From Lycium barbarum (taxonomy: Eukaryota > Streptophyta > Magnoliopsida > Solanales > Solanaceae), in the NCBI RefSeq assembly GCF_019175385.1, contig NC_083337.1, positions 169,645,713-169,709,712 of the forward strand: a stretch of 64,000 nucleotides of DNA, written 5' to 3'. A program made the position numbers and the translations under genes. The notes under the pieces were generated by a model that did not search any database, was not told the DNA's origin, and saw only the letters and a program-made list of their open reading frames with translations. Positions 29,518 through 40,704 of this stretch are shown here, piece by piece. Each line of letters begins with the position of its first letter. Within the stretch, counting starts at the first letter, position 1.

Positions 29518-32188
29518 TGTAACACCCCGCATCTTGGAACCAAGTTTAAACTCATATCATTAAAGTTCTAGTGGGTTGACAGGTCTATTTCGGGCAACGA
29601 TAACTCCTTGATCCGTTGTGAATCTGGAAGAACTTCCTTGTTGAAAGTTGTAGCCCTATTAACAAGATTTCCAACGGTATATTATGGGGATTAAATTTAT
29701 ATATGTGCAAAAAGTTATGCCCCATTGACTGAAGCCTGTTCGCTGGAAAATCGCCTGCGTTACGGTGACGAGTTACGGACCGTAACTCGTGTTACGGACC
29801 GTAACAGTGTACCGTAACACAGACGAAATTTCCAGAACCTCACTGGAAATTTTCACCAAGATACGGTCCCAAGATACGGTCCGTCCCTTCGCGTTACGAA
29901 CCGTACCTTGTGTTACGGACCGTAACACAGGGAAAGTTTCTGGAAATTTTCATCAGGGTACGACGCGACGTTACGGTCCGTACCCTGTGTTACGGTACCG
30001 TAACGTGGGCGCGTTTTGGTCCGCATTTGAGATTCGGGTCAACTGACTTCGGGAGGCCATAACCCCATCGTAAGTTGAGAATTTGGGAAAACTCAAAGAA
30101 TGAAAGTTGTAGATTATTGAAATATCTTTCCAACCATAGGTTGTGGGTTCACAAGAGACGTCGGGATTGGGAGATATGGACGTTTTAAGACAGAACAGTC
30201 CCGACCCGTTTTCAAGTTGGGTCAACCCATTTTCCCTTGGTATTTAAAGAAAATGAAACCCTAGAAGCCTCATTTTTTCCCCTCATTTCAGATTTTAGAG
30301 AGAGGAAAAAGAGAGAGAGAAATTTAGAGAGAAGAAGGAGAAAATCAACCAATTTTAAGGCCCCGAATCCTAAAGCTCGTGAAGGATAAAGTGTAGTACG
30401 AGTTGTGGTCGTCATGTTAAGCTAAAGATCGGGCTTGGGAGTGTTGATTTCGTGGTGACTACCCAAAAGGTAATATTTCTACTCCCAAATCATTTATAAT
30501 TGTGAATTGATGATTTATTGGGAGAATAATGATTGGATTGTTGAAGATAATTATATGAACTATGTTAGAATTGTTGGGTTGTTGATTTGGGATTGTTGTA
30601 TTCATATGGATTATGAAGAATGATGTTAATTGCATCTAAATGGGATTGTAGAAATGACTAGAAGTAAGAGAATGGGGATTTGGTGAAGAAAACACCATTA
30701 ATGAGGGTTATAGAGCTTCATGCCCACTAAGTGTTTGATAAAATGCTTAGATGAACAAAACATGGATATTGTTGCTAATATAGAATCCCTATGACTTGTA
30801 TGCTATAGATTGAAGTTGAAGGGGGTGAAGGACATTGTGATACGCTCAAAAGCGGAAGGTTAAGGTATGTAGAACTTCCATCCACATGTGGGAACTTCTA
30901 TGTTCTTCCCCGTGATCCGTTTAGTAAATTCTATGAAGTTCAACTCCTAGGGCATTAAACCCAATGTATTGGTAGCCCGTAATTATGTATGTATGTATGA
31001 ACATGAATTCCATATGTATGTTCGTTATTGTGTTCCTAAACCTCCATTTCGGACATTAGGAATCCTAGCTTAATCCATGAATCATGAATTCTTTCTCATA
31101 TGTTCTCATTATGTTCATATGAAACTGCATGAGTTATTTTTACAAGTTATTTCATGAAAATATGTTTACAAGTCCTTTCGTGAAAATCATGATTTCAAGA
31201 CAAGTACAAGTTAATTCACGAAAGTCATGGGCTTCTTAGCCAACTATATTATTTTCATGTTCGGGAGTTGTAATAATACCGAGAAGGCTCAGATAGCCTG
31301 AAACTATGTATGCCAACGTAGGATAAGAATCGCTCCGCCCAGTAGGACGATTCCTTTATATGTTCCCCATTGAGGGATTTGGATCCATTCATGTTATGTT
31401 CATGTCTCGTGCCCCGGCAAGGTACGAGATGGCTTAGCTGATCGGGCAGAGATCAGACTCCACGCTCCTCCCCGTGGTGGTTTATGTCGGTATTACAGAT
31501 TATTACAGATTATTACAGATCATTTCAGATTATCTCATGCTTACAGTACTCATGTTTTATGTTCAGTTTCAGTTTCAATTCTATGTTATGTACTCATGCT
31601 CATGCTCATGTTCATGTCCCAGTTTTCAGTTTTTAGTTCCTATCATGTTATTCTATGTCCCATGTTGTTCTTCCGGTTGCTTTACATACCAGTACATTCA
31701 ATGTGCTGACGTCCCCTTTTATTTCCCGGGGGCCTGTATTTCACGATGCAGGTACGGATTTACAGGACGACGCTTCTGATCATTAGGATTTGCTCGTGCT
31801 AGCTTATTGGTGAGCCCCATTTCATTCGGGGTTTTAAGCATTGTCTTCTCTATGTAGTTTTGCATGTAAAGGTATGCTGGGGGCCTTGTCCCAGTACGTA
31901 TGACTTCCAGTCCAAACTCAAAATAGAGGTTTCATAGACTAGACAAATCAGTTATGTCATGATAGACATTTGAAGTCATATGGACATTTGGGCACACTCA
32001 TGTTTAAACAAGTACTTTATTATGTAATATGACCTATTATGTTGTACAAAGGTTCATCATGCATTCACGTCATATTCCGCTTATAATATGAAATCATGTT
32101 AGTTCAGCAAGTCATGTGGTTCGCTCGGTCACATGTAGTCAGGCACCGAGTGCCGTGTTACGTCCAGGCCATGGTTCGGGGCGTGACA
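29518..32188 (+). repeat. 5' LTR of the Tekay element
   Basis: 2671 bp with TG...CA ends. It contains an array of TTACGGACCGTAA palindromes (29760-30005) and CATGTTCATG-rich sequence near 31560-31620. Confidence 0.95.
29757..30007. repeat. TTACGGACCGTAA palindrome array in the Tekay LTR
   Basis: The perfect palindrome GTTACGGACCGTAAC and close variants (TTACGGTCCGTA, TTACGGTACCGTAA, GATACGGTCC) recur about nine times, alternating with AAATTTCCAG/CTGGAAATTT. The same array is at 37535-37810 in the other LTR and in reverse at 2990-3160. Confidence 0.9.
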
Positions 32189-32193
32189 AAGCT

Positions 32194-32210
32194 TGGTATC
32201 AGAGCCTAGG
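32194..32210 (+). other. Primer binding site (initiator Met tRNA) of the Tekay element
   Basis: TGGTATCAGAGCCTAGG starts five bases after the 5' LTR. It is the classic complement of the plant initiator methionine tRNA 3' end. Confidence 0.93.
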
Positions 32211-32405
32211 TTCAAGTGTCTTTAGGGAGTCTATGAAACCGTGTCTAGCGGGGTCTCTTTTATATGTGTGAGGGCCCCACACATATAAGCAGTTGACCAC
32301 CAGGACATTCAGGATTGTCTCATTTCTTTCATATTCTAGATCGTGCAATTAGAGCAGTATTTTTAGGATGATTTCCTAACTCGTGCGTATACGTGTTTTC
32401 AGAAA

Positions 32406-33938
32406 ATGCCTTACAAAAGAACTTACAAGAAGAAAAACACAGCCACTAGCCAAAGGGCTGCCGCCGAAGTAGCTCACGAAGATACTGTTCCGACTCAGGC
32501 AACAGCACCAACCACCTCTATTGTTACACCTCCGAATGCTTCGGATAGGGATGTTAGGAGTGCTATCAATATGCTCACCCAACTAGTAGCAGCTCAGACC
32601 CAACGTCAGGAAACTGGGCCAAGTTCAGGAGGTAATGGGGAGTCTTCTAAGGCAAAGGACTTTCTCAGAATGAATCCCCCAGTATTCACGGGAACGAAAA
32701 AGGATGAAGATCCTCAGGACTACATTGACGCTCTCCAAAAGATCTTCAGGATTATGACAGTTACCGAAACAGAAGCAGCTACTTTTGGAGCTCATCAATT
32801 ATAGGGCATTGCTAACACGTGGTATGAATCTTGGGAATTGTCCCGAGGTGAGAGTGCACCTGATGCTACATGGGATGAATTTGCTAGCGCATTTCTAGAC
32901 CACTTTATGCCAATAGAGCTCAGAGAGGCTAAGGCCGAACAGTTCCTGAAACATAAGCAAAATGGCAGGCCAGTTCAAGAATACTATTTGGAATTCGTTA
33001 GTCTGGCAAAGCATGCCCCACACATGGTACCTGATATGAAGGCAAGAGTGAGAAGATTCGTGGGAGGTCTTGATTCCCATTTGTATGATGGAGCCAATAT
33101 TGTTGCACAAAATGGGACCATGACTACTTCCAAGATGGTTGCTTTTGTGCAGGGCAAGGAGACAAGGCTAAAGGAGGAAGAAGCCTTACAAAAAGAGAAA
33201 GACAAGGAGTACAACAAGAGGGTCAAATCTACCGGACAGTTCAGCGGGAACCGAAATAGGAACTTCTTCAAGAACAGGTCAGCAGCACCTGCTCCGTCAA
33301 CAGCAAGTGCCCCACCCCCTAAGTTCCGCAATGATAAGAGGCAGAATTTCAGGCCATCAAGTTCGTACTCTCAAACTAGTGGGGGTCAGTCGAACTATAA
33401 TTATCCGATATGCGGCAAATGTAATAAGAAACACTTAGGTGAGTGTCTCATGGGCAGGAATGTATGTTATGGTTGTGGCCAGAGGGGCCATATTCAGAAA
33501 GATTGTCCATCAACTAGGCAAGGTACCGGAGGTAATGTGACGCAAACCACAAATTCAGCAGTCCCTTGTAATAATCAGGCCCAGCAGGGGAGCAATGCAG
33601 TTAGGGCTGGGAACGCAAGCGGGGGGCGAAACCGCATGTATGCATTGACAGGCCGTCAGAATGCAGAGGCTCGGGCAGATGTTGTTACAGGTACTCTAAC
33701 AGTTTTCACTTTCGATGTATATGCCCTTATTGACCCAGGATCCACCCTATCTTATGTAACCCTTTTTGTTGCTAAGAAATTTGGTATTGAACCTGAAAAA
33801 TTGTATGAACCCTTTGAAGTGTCCACCCCCGTTGGAGAATCACTCACAGTTAGACATATGTATAGGGGTTGCCCAGTTTTAGTCTACCACCGCAGAACCA
33901 TAGCTGATTTAGCAGAATTATGGGTATGGATTGGTTAG
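32406..33938 (+). pseudogene. Gag and protease of the Tekay element (in-frame stop, frame loss)
   Basis: ATG 32406 opens gag (MPYKRTYKKKNTATS). A TAG at 32802-32804 follows AAHQL-type sequence, after which the same frame continues (GIANTWYESWELSRGESAPD). Gag core motifs follow: WDEFASAFLDHFMP, then HKQNGRPVQEYYLEF. The zinc knuckle is CYGCGQRGHIQKDC near 33465-33506. The protease is ALIDPGSTLSYVT (about 33722-33760). The frame ends at 33938 after ADLAELWVW; the overlapping pol frame (from 33920) picks up [11 protein letters not shown] short stretch and one frame register have been lost at that junction (about 33915). The stop is compatible with a CAG-to-TAG change. Confidence 0.9.
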
Positions 33939-36900
33939 CTTCATGTTATGCCACAGTCTGTTGTAGAACTAAGGTGGTAAGATTCGAGTTTCCTAATGAG
34001 CCAGTCATAGAATGGAAGGGTAATTCAGTAGTACCCAGGGGTAGATTCATTTCTTACCTAAAAGCCAGAAAAATGATTTCCAAGGGCTATATCTACCACC
34101 TAGTTCGGGTCAAGGATTCAGATGCTCAAACTCCAACTCTTCAATCTGTTCCAGTTGTAAATGAATTTCCGGAAGTCTTCCCCGAAGATCTTCCAGGAGT
34201 CCCTCCTGACAGGGAGATTGAGTTTGGAATTGATTTACTTCCCGATACTCAGCCGATATCTATTCCACCATACAGAATGGCTCCAGCGGAGTTAAAAGAG
34301 TTAAAAGCCCAATTGAAAGATCTACTTGATAAGGGGTTTATTAGGCCTAGTGTTTCTCCTTGGGGTGCACCAGTCCTATTTGTCCGAAAGAAGGATGGTT
34401 CTTTACGTATGTGTATAGATTACCAACAGCTGAACAAGGTCATCATTAAGAACAGGTACCCTCTTCCTAGAATCGATGGCTTATTTGATCAGCTGCAAGG
34501 TGCCCAATGTTATTCCAAGATTGATCTCAGGTCAGGTTATCATCAGTTGAAGGTTAAAGAAGTGGATATTCCTAAGACAGCTTTAAGGACCCGTTATGGC
34601 CATTTCGAATTTCTCGTTATGTCATTCGGGTTGACAAATGCACCAGCTGCTTTTATGGATCTTATGAACAGGGTCTTCAAGCCTTATCTCGATTTATTTG
34701 TCATTGTCTTTATTGACGATATTTTGGTGTATTCCCGTAATGAGGCCGAACATGCAGAACATCTCAGAATAGTGTTGCAGACTCTTAAGGAGCGAGAGCT
34801 TTTTGCAAAATTTTCAAAGTGTGAGTTTTGGCTTAAATCAGTGACATTCTTAGGCCACGTGATCTCGGGTGAAGGTGTTAGAGTTGATTCTCAAAAGATT
34901 GACGCCGTAAAGAGTTGGCCCAGACCCGCTTCAGTTTCTGATATAAGAAGTTTCTTGGGTCTGGCAGGTTATTATCGGCGCTTTGTGGAAGGATTTTCTT
35001 CTATCTCTGCTCCGTTGACCAAGTTGACTCGAAAGAAAATTAAGTTCCAATGGTCAGATGCTTGTGAGCGAAGCTTTGAAGAGCTGAAGAAAAGATTGAC
35101 TTCTGCCCCAGTTTTGACCTTGCCAGAGGGAACCGAAGGATTCGTGGTTTATTGTGATGCTTCGGGAGTTGGTCTCGGATGTGTCTTAATGCAGCATGGT
35201 AAAGTTGTAGCTTATGCATCTCGTCAGCTCAAGGTTCACGAAAGAAATTACCCGACTCATGACTTAGAATTGGCAGCTGTAGTTTTTGCGCTTAAGATAT
35301 GGCGACATTATTTGTATGGGGTGCACGTTGATATTTTCACGGATCATAAAAGCCTGCAGTATATCTTCAAGCAAAGGGAGCTAAATCTTAGACAGAGGAG
35401 ATGGCTCGAATTGCTTAAAGATTATGATGTGGATATTCTTTATCACCCGGGAAAAGCGAATGTTGTAGCGGATGCTCTTAGTCGGCATTCCATGGGGAGT
35501 TTAGCCCACGTGGATGTGGATAAGAGAATTATGACGAAGGAAGTTCACCGTTTGGCCAATCTAGGAGTCCGACTTTTAGAATCCGGAGACGGTGGGATGG
35601 TTGTTCAGAATAGTACTCTTTCCTCTCTAGTCGCTAAAGTCAAGGAGAAACAATTTAGTGATCCCTATTTATTGCAGCTGAAGGAAGGGATTCACAAACA
35701 TAAGACAACGGCTTTTGAACAAGGGGGAGATGATGGTGCCTTGAGGTACCAAGGCAGATTATGTGTCCCAGATGTAGATGGACTCAGAGAGCGAATCATG
35801 TCGGAGGCCCACAATTCCAGGTATTCTATTCACCCAGGTTCCACTAAGATGTATCATGATCTCAAGGAGATGTACTGGTGGAACGACATGAAGAAGAGTG
35901 TGGCAGATTTTGTAGCTAAGTGCCTGAACTGTCAGCAGGTGAAAGCTGAACACCAGAGGCCTGGTGGCTTGGCTCAGAATATTGATATTCCTGTTTGGAA
36001 ATGGGAAATGATCAATATGGATTTTGTATCAGGTTTACCTCGTTCAGCTAAGAGGCACGACTCTATTTGGGTGATCGTTGACCGGCTTACTAAGTCAGCA
36101 CACTTTTTGCCAGTCAAGACCACATATTCAGCAGAAGACTATGCCAAGCTGTATATTAGTGAGATTGTCAGATTGCATGGGACACCAGTGTCCATTATTT
36201 CAGATCGTGGAGCTCAGTTTACAGCGAATTTCTGGAAATCCTTTCAGAAAGGATTGGGTACCAAAGTGAACCTCAGCACAGCTTTCCATCCCCAAACAGA
36301 TGGCCAGGCAGAGCGTACTATCCAGACTCTGGAGGATATGTTGCGCGCATGTGTCTTGGATTTCAAAGGTAGTTGGGATGATCACTTACCACTCATCGAG
36401 TTTTCCTATAATAATAGTTATCATGCTAGTATTGGGATGGCACCATTTGAGGTTCTGTATGGGCGAAGGTGCAGGTCACCAATTGGTTGGTTTGAAGTAG
36501 GTGAAGCAGAGTTATTAGGACCAGATTTAGTTTATCAAGCTATGGAGAAAGTCAAGTTAATACAAGAGCGTTTGAAAACAGCTCAGAGCCGCCAAAAGTC
36601 TTATACAAATGTGAGACGAAGGGATTTAGAATTTTCCGTTGATGATTGGGTGTTCCTTAAAGTCTCACCCATGAAAGGTGTTATGAGATTTGGCAAGAAA
36701 GGGAAGCTAAGTCCCAGGTATATTGGACCTTACAGAATTTTACGAAAGGTCGGTTTAGTGGCTTATGAACTTGAGTTGCCACAAAATTTGGCAGCTGTAC
36801 ATCCCGTGTTTCACGTGTCCATGTTGAGGAAGTGTGTAGGAGACCCATCGTTGGTTGTTTCTACTGATACTATCACAGTTAAAGACGGGTTGACTTATGA

Positions 36901-37090
36901 GGAGATCCCTATAGCCATTCTTGATCGTCAAGTTCGCAAGTTGAGAACTAAGGAAGTAGCCTCAGTAAAAGTCTTGTGGAGGAGTCAGAAGGTTGAAGAG
37001 GCCACATGGGAAGCCGAAGAGGACATGAAATCTAGATATCCTCACTTGTTCGAAGACCAGGCAGATATTTTTCAAGGTAAATACCTTTAG
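33920..37090 (+). CDS. Pol of the Tekay element: RT, RNase H, integrase, chromodomain
   Basis: A 1056-residue uninterrupted frame. [33 protein letters not shown] and FIDDILVYS (residues about 264-272). RNase [13 protein letters not shown] (about 410) and [12 protein letters not shown]. Integrase: zinc domain H...CLNCQQV (about 625-675), D in [13 protein letters not shown] (about 721), D in [12 protein letters not shown] (about 762), and E in [14 protein letters not shown] (about 797). A chromodomain-like end ([40 protein letters not shown]) is at 994-1045. Chromodomains of this class guide insertion to chromatin. All catalytic residues remain. Synthesis normally needs gag-pol translation, which is broken upstream, so it may be expressed only if another start is used. 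Confidence 0.95.
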   Translation: MGMDWLASCYATVCCRTKVVRFEFPNEPVIEWKGNSVVPRGRFISYLKARKMISKGYIYHLVRVKDSDAQTPTLQSVPVVNEFPEVFPEDLPGVPPDREIEFGIDLLPDTQPISIPPYRMAPAELKELKAQLKDLLDKGFIRPSVSPWGAPVLFVRKKDGSLRMCIDYQQLNKVIIKNRYPLPRIDGLFDQLQGAQCYSKIDLRSGYHQLKVKEVDIPKTALRTRYGHFEFLVMSFGLTNAPAAFMDLMNRVFKPYLDLFVIVFIDDILVYSRNEAEHAEHLRIVLQTLKERELFAKFSKCEFWLKSVTFLGHVISGEGVRVDSQKIDAVKSWPRPASVSDIRSFLGLAGYYRRFVEGFSSISAPLTKLTRKKIKFQWSDACERSFEELKKRLTSAPVLTLPEGTEGFVVYCDASGVGLGCVLMQHGKVVAYASRQLKVHERNYPTHDLELAAVVFALKIWRHYLYGVHVDIFTDHKSLQYIFKQRELNLRQRRWLELLKDYDVDILYHPGKANVVADALSRHSMGSLAHVDVDKRIMTKEVHRLANLGVRLLESGDGGMVVQNSTLSSLVAKVKEKQFSDPYLLQLKEGIHKHKTTAFEQGGDDGALRYQGRLCVPDVDGLRERIMSEAHNSRYSIHPGSTKMYHDLKEMYWWNDMKKSVADFVAKCLNCQQVKAEHQRPGGLAQNIDIPVWKWEMINMDFVSGLPRSAKRHDSIWVIVDRLTKSAHFLPVKTTYSAEDYAKLYISEIVRLHGTPVSIISDRGAQFTANFWKSFQKGLGTKVNLSTAFHPQTDGQAERTIQTLEDMLRACVLDFKGSWDDHLPLIEFSYNNSYHASIGMAPFEVLYGRRCRSPIGWFEVGEAELLGPDLVYQAMEKVKLIQERLKTAQSRQKSYTNVRRRDLEFSVDDWVFLKVSPMKGVMRFGKKGKLSPRYIGPYRILRKVGLVAYELELPQNLAAVHPVFHVSMLRKCVGDPSLVVSTDTITVKDGLTYEEIPIAILDRQVRKLRTKEVASVKVLWRSQKVEEATWEAEEDMKSRYPHLFEDQADIFQGKYL

Positions 37091-37283
37091 TTTCCATGTC
37101 ATGTTCCTTATGTATTCATGTCTCATGTTTCACGTTCAAGTTCATGTATTCATGTTTCCATGAGATCAAGTCATGTTAGTTCAGCCTTCATGTTTCGTGT
37201 CATGTTTCCTTCACATTCATGTAATCAAGCCATGTCCAGCCATAATCTTAACCATTATCCATCATTCGAGGACGAATGATCCC

Positions 37284-37295
37284 AAGGGGGAGATA
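37284..37295 (+). other. Polypurine tract of the Tekay element
   Basis: AAGGGGGAGAT lies directly before the 3' LTR start at 37297, the expected plus-strand priming site. Confidence 0.85.
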
Positions 37296-37296
37296 T

Positions 37297-40004
37297 TGTA
37301 ACACCCCGCATCTTGGAACCAAGTTTAAACTCATATCATTAAAGTTCTAGTGGGTTGACAGGTCTATTTCGGGCAACGATAACTCCTTGATCCGTTGTGA
37401 ATCTGGAAGAACTTCCTTGTTGAAAGTTGTAGCCCTATTAACAAGATTTCCAACGGTATATTATGGGGATTAAATGGATATATGTACAAAAAGTTATGCC
37501 CCATTGACTGAAGCCTGTTCGCTGGAAAATCGCCTGCGTTACGGTGACGAGTTACGGACCGTAACTCGTGTTACGGACCGTAACAGTGTACCGTAACACA
37601 GACGAAATTTCCAGAACCTCACTGGAAATTTTCACCAAGATACGGTCCCAAGATACGGTCCGTCCCTTCGTGTTACGGACCGTACCTTGTGTTACGGACC
37701 GTAACATCGGACCGTAACACAGGGAAAATTTCCAGAAAGTTTCTGGAAATTTTCATCAGGGTACGATGCGACGTTACGGTCCGTACCCTGTGTTACGGTA
37801 CCGTAACGTGGGCGCGTTTTGGTCCGCATTTGAGATTCGGGTCAACTGACTTCGGGAGGCCATAACCCCATCGTAAGTTGAGAATTTGGGAAAACTCAAA
37901 GAATGAAAGTTGTAGATTATTGAAATATCTTTCCAACCATAGGTTGTGGGTTCCCAAGCGACGTCGGGATTGGGAGATATGGACGTTTTAAGACAGAACA
38001 GTCCCGACCCGTTTTCAAGTTGGGTCAACCCATTTTCCCTTGGTATTTAAAGAAAATGAAACCCTAGAAGCCTCATTTTTTCCCCTCATTTCAGATTTTA
38101 GAGAGAGGAAAAAGAGAGAGAGAAATTTAGAGAGAAGAAGGAGAAAATCAACCAATTTTAAGGCCCCGAATCCTAAAGCTCGTGAAGGATAAAGTGTAGT
38201 ACGAGTTGTGGTCGTCATTTTAAGCTAAAGATCGGGCTTGGGAGTGTTGATTTCGTGGTGACTACCCAAAAGGTAATATTTCTACTCCCAAATCATTTAT
38301 AATTGTGAATTGATGATTTATTAGGAGAATAATGATTGGATTGTTGAAGATAATTATATGAACTATGTTAGAATTGTTGGGTTGTTGATTTGGGATTGTT
38401 GTATTCATATGGATTATGAATAATGATGTTAATTGCATCTAAATGGGATTGTAGAAATGACTAGAAGTAAGAGAATGGGGATTTGGTGAAGAAAACACCA
38501 TTAATGAGGGTTATAGAGCTTCATGCCCACTAAGTGTTTGATAAAATGCTTAGATGAACAAAACATGGATATTGTTGCTAATATAGAATCCCTATGACTT
38601 GTATGCTATAGATTGAAGTTGAAGGGGGTGAAGGACATTGTGATACGCTCAAAAGCGGAAGGTTAAGGTATGTAGAACTTCCATCCACATGTGGGAACTT
38701 CTATGTTCTTCCCCGTGATCCGTTTAGTAAATTCTATGAAGTTCAACTCCTAGGGCATTAAACCCAATGTATTGGTAGCCCGTAATTATGTATGTATGTA
38801 TGAACATGAATTCCATATGTATGTTCGTTATTGTGTTCCTAAACCTCCATTTCGGACATTAGAAATCCTAGCTTAATCCATGAATCATGAATTCTTTCTC
38901 ATGTGTTCTCATTATGTTCATATGAAACTGCATGAGTTATTTTTACAAGTTATTTCATGAAAATATGTTTACAAGTCCTTTCGTGAAAATCATGATTTCA
39001 AGACAAGTACAAGTTAATTCACGAAAGTCATGGGCTTCTTAGCCAACTATATTATTTTCTTGTTAGGGAGTTGTAATAATACCGAGAAGGCTCAGATAGC
39101 CTGAAACTACGTATGCCAACGTAGGATAAGAATCGCTCCGCCCAGTAGGACGATTCCTTTATATGTTCCCCATTGAGGGATTTGGATCCATTCATGTTAT
39201 GTTCATGTCTCGTGCCCCGGCAAGGTACGAGATGGCTTAGCTGATCGGGCAGAGATCAGACTCCACGCTCCTCCCCGTGGTGGTTTATGTCGGTATTACA
39301 GATTATTACAGATTATTACAGATCATTTCAGATTATCTCATGCTTACAGTACTCATGTTTTATGTTCAGTTTCAGTACTCAGTTTCAGTTTCAATTCTAT
39401 GTTATGTACTCATGCTCATGCTCATGTTCATGTCCCAGTTTTCAGTTTTTAGTTCCTATCATGTTATTCTATGTCCCATGTTGTTCTTCCGGTTGCTTTA
39501 CATACCAGTACATTCAATGTGCTGACGTCCCCTTTTATTTCCCGGGGGCCTGTATTTCACGATGCAGGTACGGATTTACAGGACGACGCTTCTGATCATT
39601 AGGATTTGCTCGTGCTAGCTTATTGGTGAGCCCCATTTCATTCGGGGTTTTAAGCATTGTCTTCTCTATGTAGTTTTGCATGTAAAGGTATGCTGGGGGC
39701 CTTGTCCCAGTACGTATGACTTCCAGTCCAAACTCAAAATAGAGGTTTCATAGACTAGATAAATCAGTTATGTCATGATAGACATTTGAAGTCATATGGA
39801 CATTTGGGCACACTCATGTTTAAACAAGTACTTTATTATGTAATATGACCTATTATGTTGTACAAAGGTTCATCATGCATTCACGTCATATTCCGCTTAT
39901 AATATGAAATCATGTTAGTTCAGCAAGTCATGTGGTTCGCTCGGTCACATGTAGTCAGGCACCGAGTGCCGTGTTACGTCCAGGCCATGGTTCGGGGCGT
40001 GACA
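37297..40004 (+). repeat. 3' LTR of the Tekay element
   Basis: 2708 bp. Relative to the 5' LTR it has an extra 24-bp copy within the TTACGGACCGTAA array (about 37706) and an extra 13 bp in a CAGTTTCAGT tract (about 39373). The polypurine tract adjoins at 37284-37295. Confidence 0.95.
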
Positions 40005-40009
40005 GAACC

Positions 40010-40628
40010 CACTGCTTTGGACATTGTACCGTCCAAACCTAACTACAACAAAGACTTCTAGGTCGAGAAGCCTTCTCTGGCTTCTGATAGAAGGTTCGAT
40101 GTAAGGCGATATCCCTCGTCCATTACTGAGGACAAACTCGATTTGGTCCGGGCCGATTGCAGATGGGATAATCGTTCGATTCAAATTTTCGCCCCCGGAC
40201 CAGATGAGTCAGTCACCGACTATCGGGAGGGCTTCTTGTACGTTTATACTTATCCTTTCACCCTCAAGTTCGACCCCCCGATCGATCCGGTCATCTTAGA
40301 CATGTGCCGGACTTATAACGTAACCTTGGCACAGATTGGTTCGATTGTTTGGAGGACCGTGGCCTGCCTCCGGCTGTTGGCCAATAATACAGAAAAGAAG
40401 TTCACGCTGGCCCACTTAATACGGTTATACTCCCCGAGGTTGTTCCGGGGTGGTGTAATAAAACTCGCTAAGCGTAGCCGGAATCCAATTGTTTCAAAAA
40501 TGGACGAAGATAGAGATCGGGGCTGGTTAGAGCGTTATGTCCGGGTGCGAACCTCGGACATTATTCCGGACAACTACATGCCCTTTCGGAAGAGGTGGAA
40601 TAATAATTATAAGTCTGAACTCTTTTAA
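40010..40628 (+). pseudogene. Tat opposite-strand ORF, conserved domain (gypsy-type transposon domain)
   Basis: After a TAG shortly past the junction (near 40060), an open stretch reads GFLYVYTYPFTLKFDPPIDP, VTLAQIGSIVWRTVACLRLL, FTLAHLIRLYSPRLFRGGVI and RDRGWLERYVRVRTSDI. This layout matches the Pfam family I know as putative gypsy-type transposon (Transposase_28, PF04195), found in extra ORFs of plant Tat elements. Its role is unknown. It runs opposite to gag-pol. The element's other plus-strand exons follow at 40705. Confidence 0.7.
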
Positions 40629-40704
40629 TAATTGCTTTTGTATGCTTTGTTAGACTCCAGTTCTTCCACATCATCACTTACTTGTCCTCTTATTTATACT
40701 AGCC

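Larger units (their letters stand above)
29518..40004 (+). mobile_element. Tekay/Del-type chromovirus, complete, recent, nested in the Tat element
   Basis: Two LTRs (29518-32188, 2671 bp; 37297-40004, 2708 bp) start TGTAACACCCCGC and end GGGGCGTGACA. GAACC target duplications lie at 29513-29517 and 40005-40009. The LTRs differ by about 18 substitutions plus two indels (24 and 13 bp, both from short repeats), roughly 0.7%, so it is younger than its host element (1.3%). Internal order is primer site, gag, protease, RT, RNase H, integrase with a chromodomain-like end, polypurine tract. It has a premature TAG in gag and a short deletion with frame loss between protease and RT, so it looks non-autonomous despite its youth. 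Confidence 0.96.
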
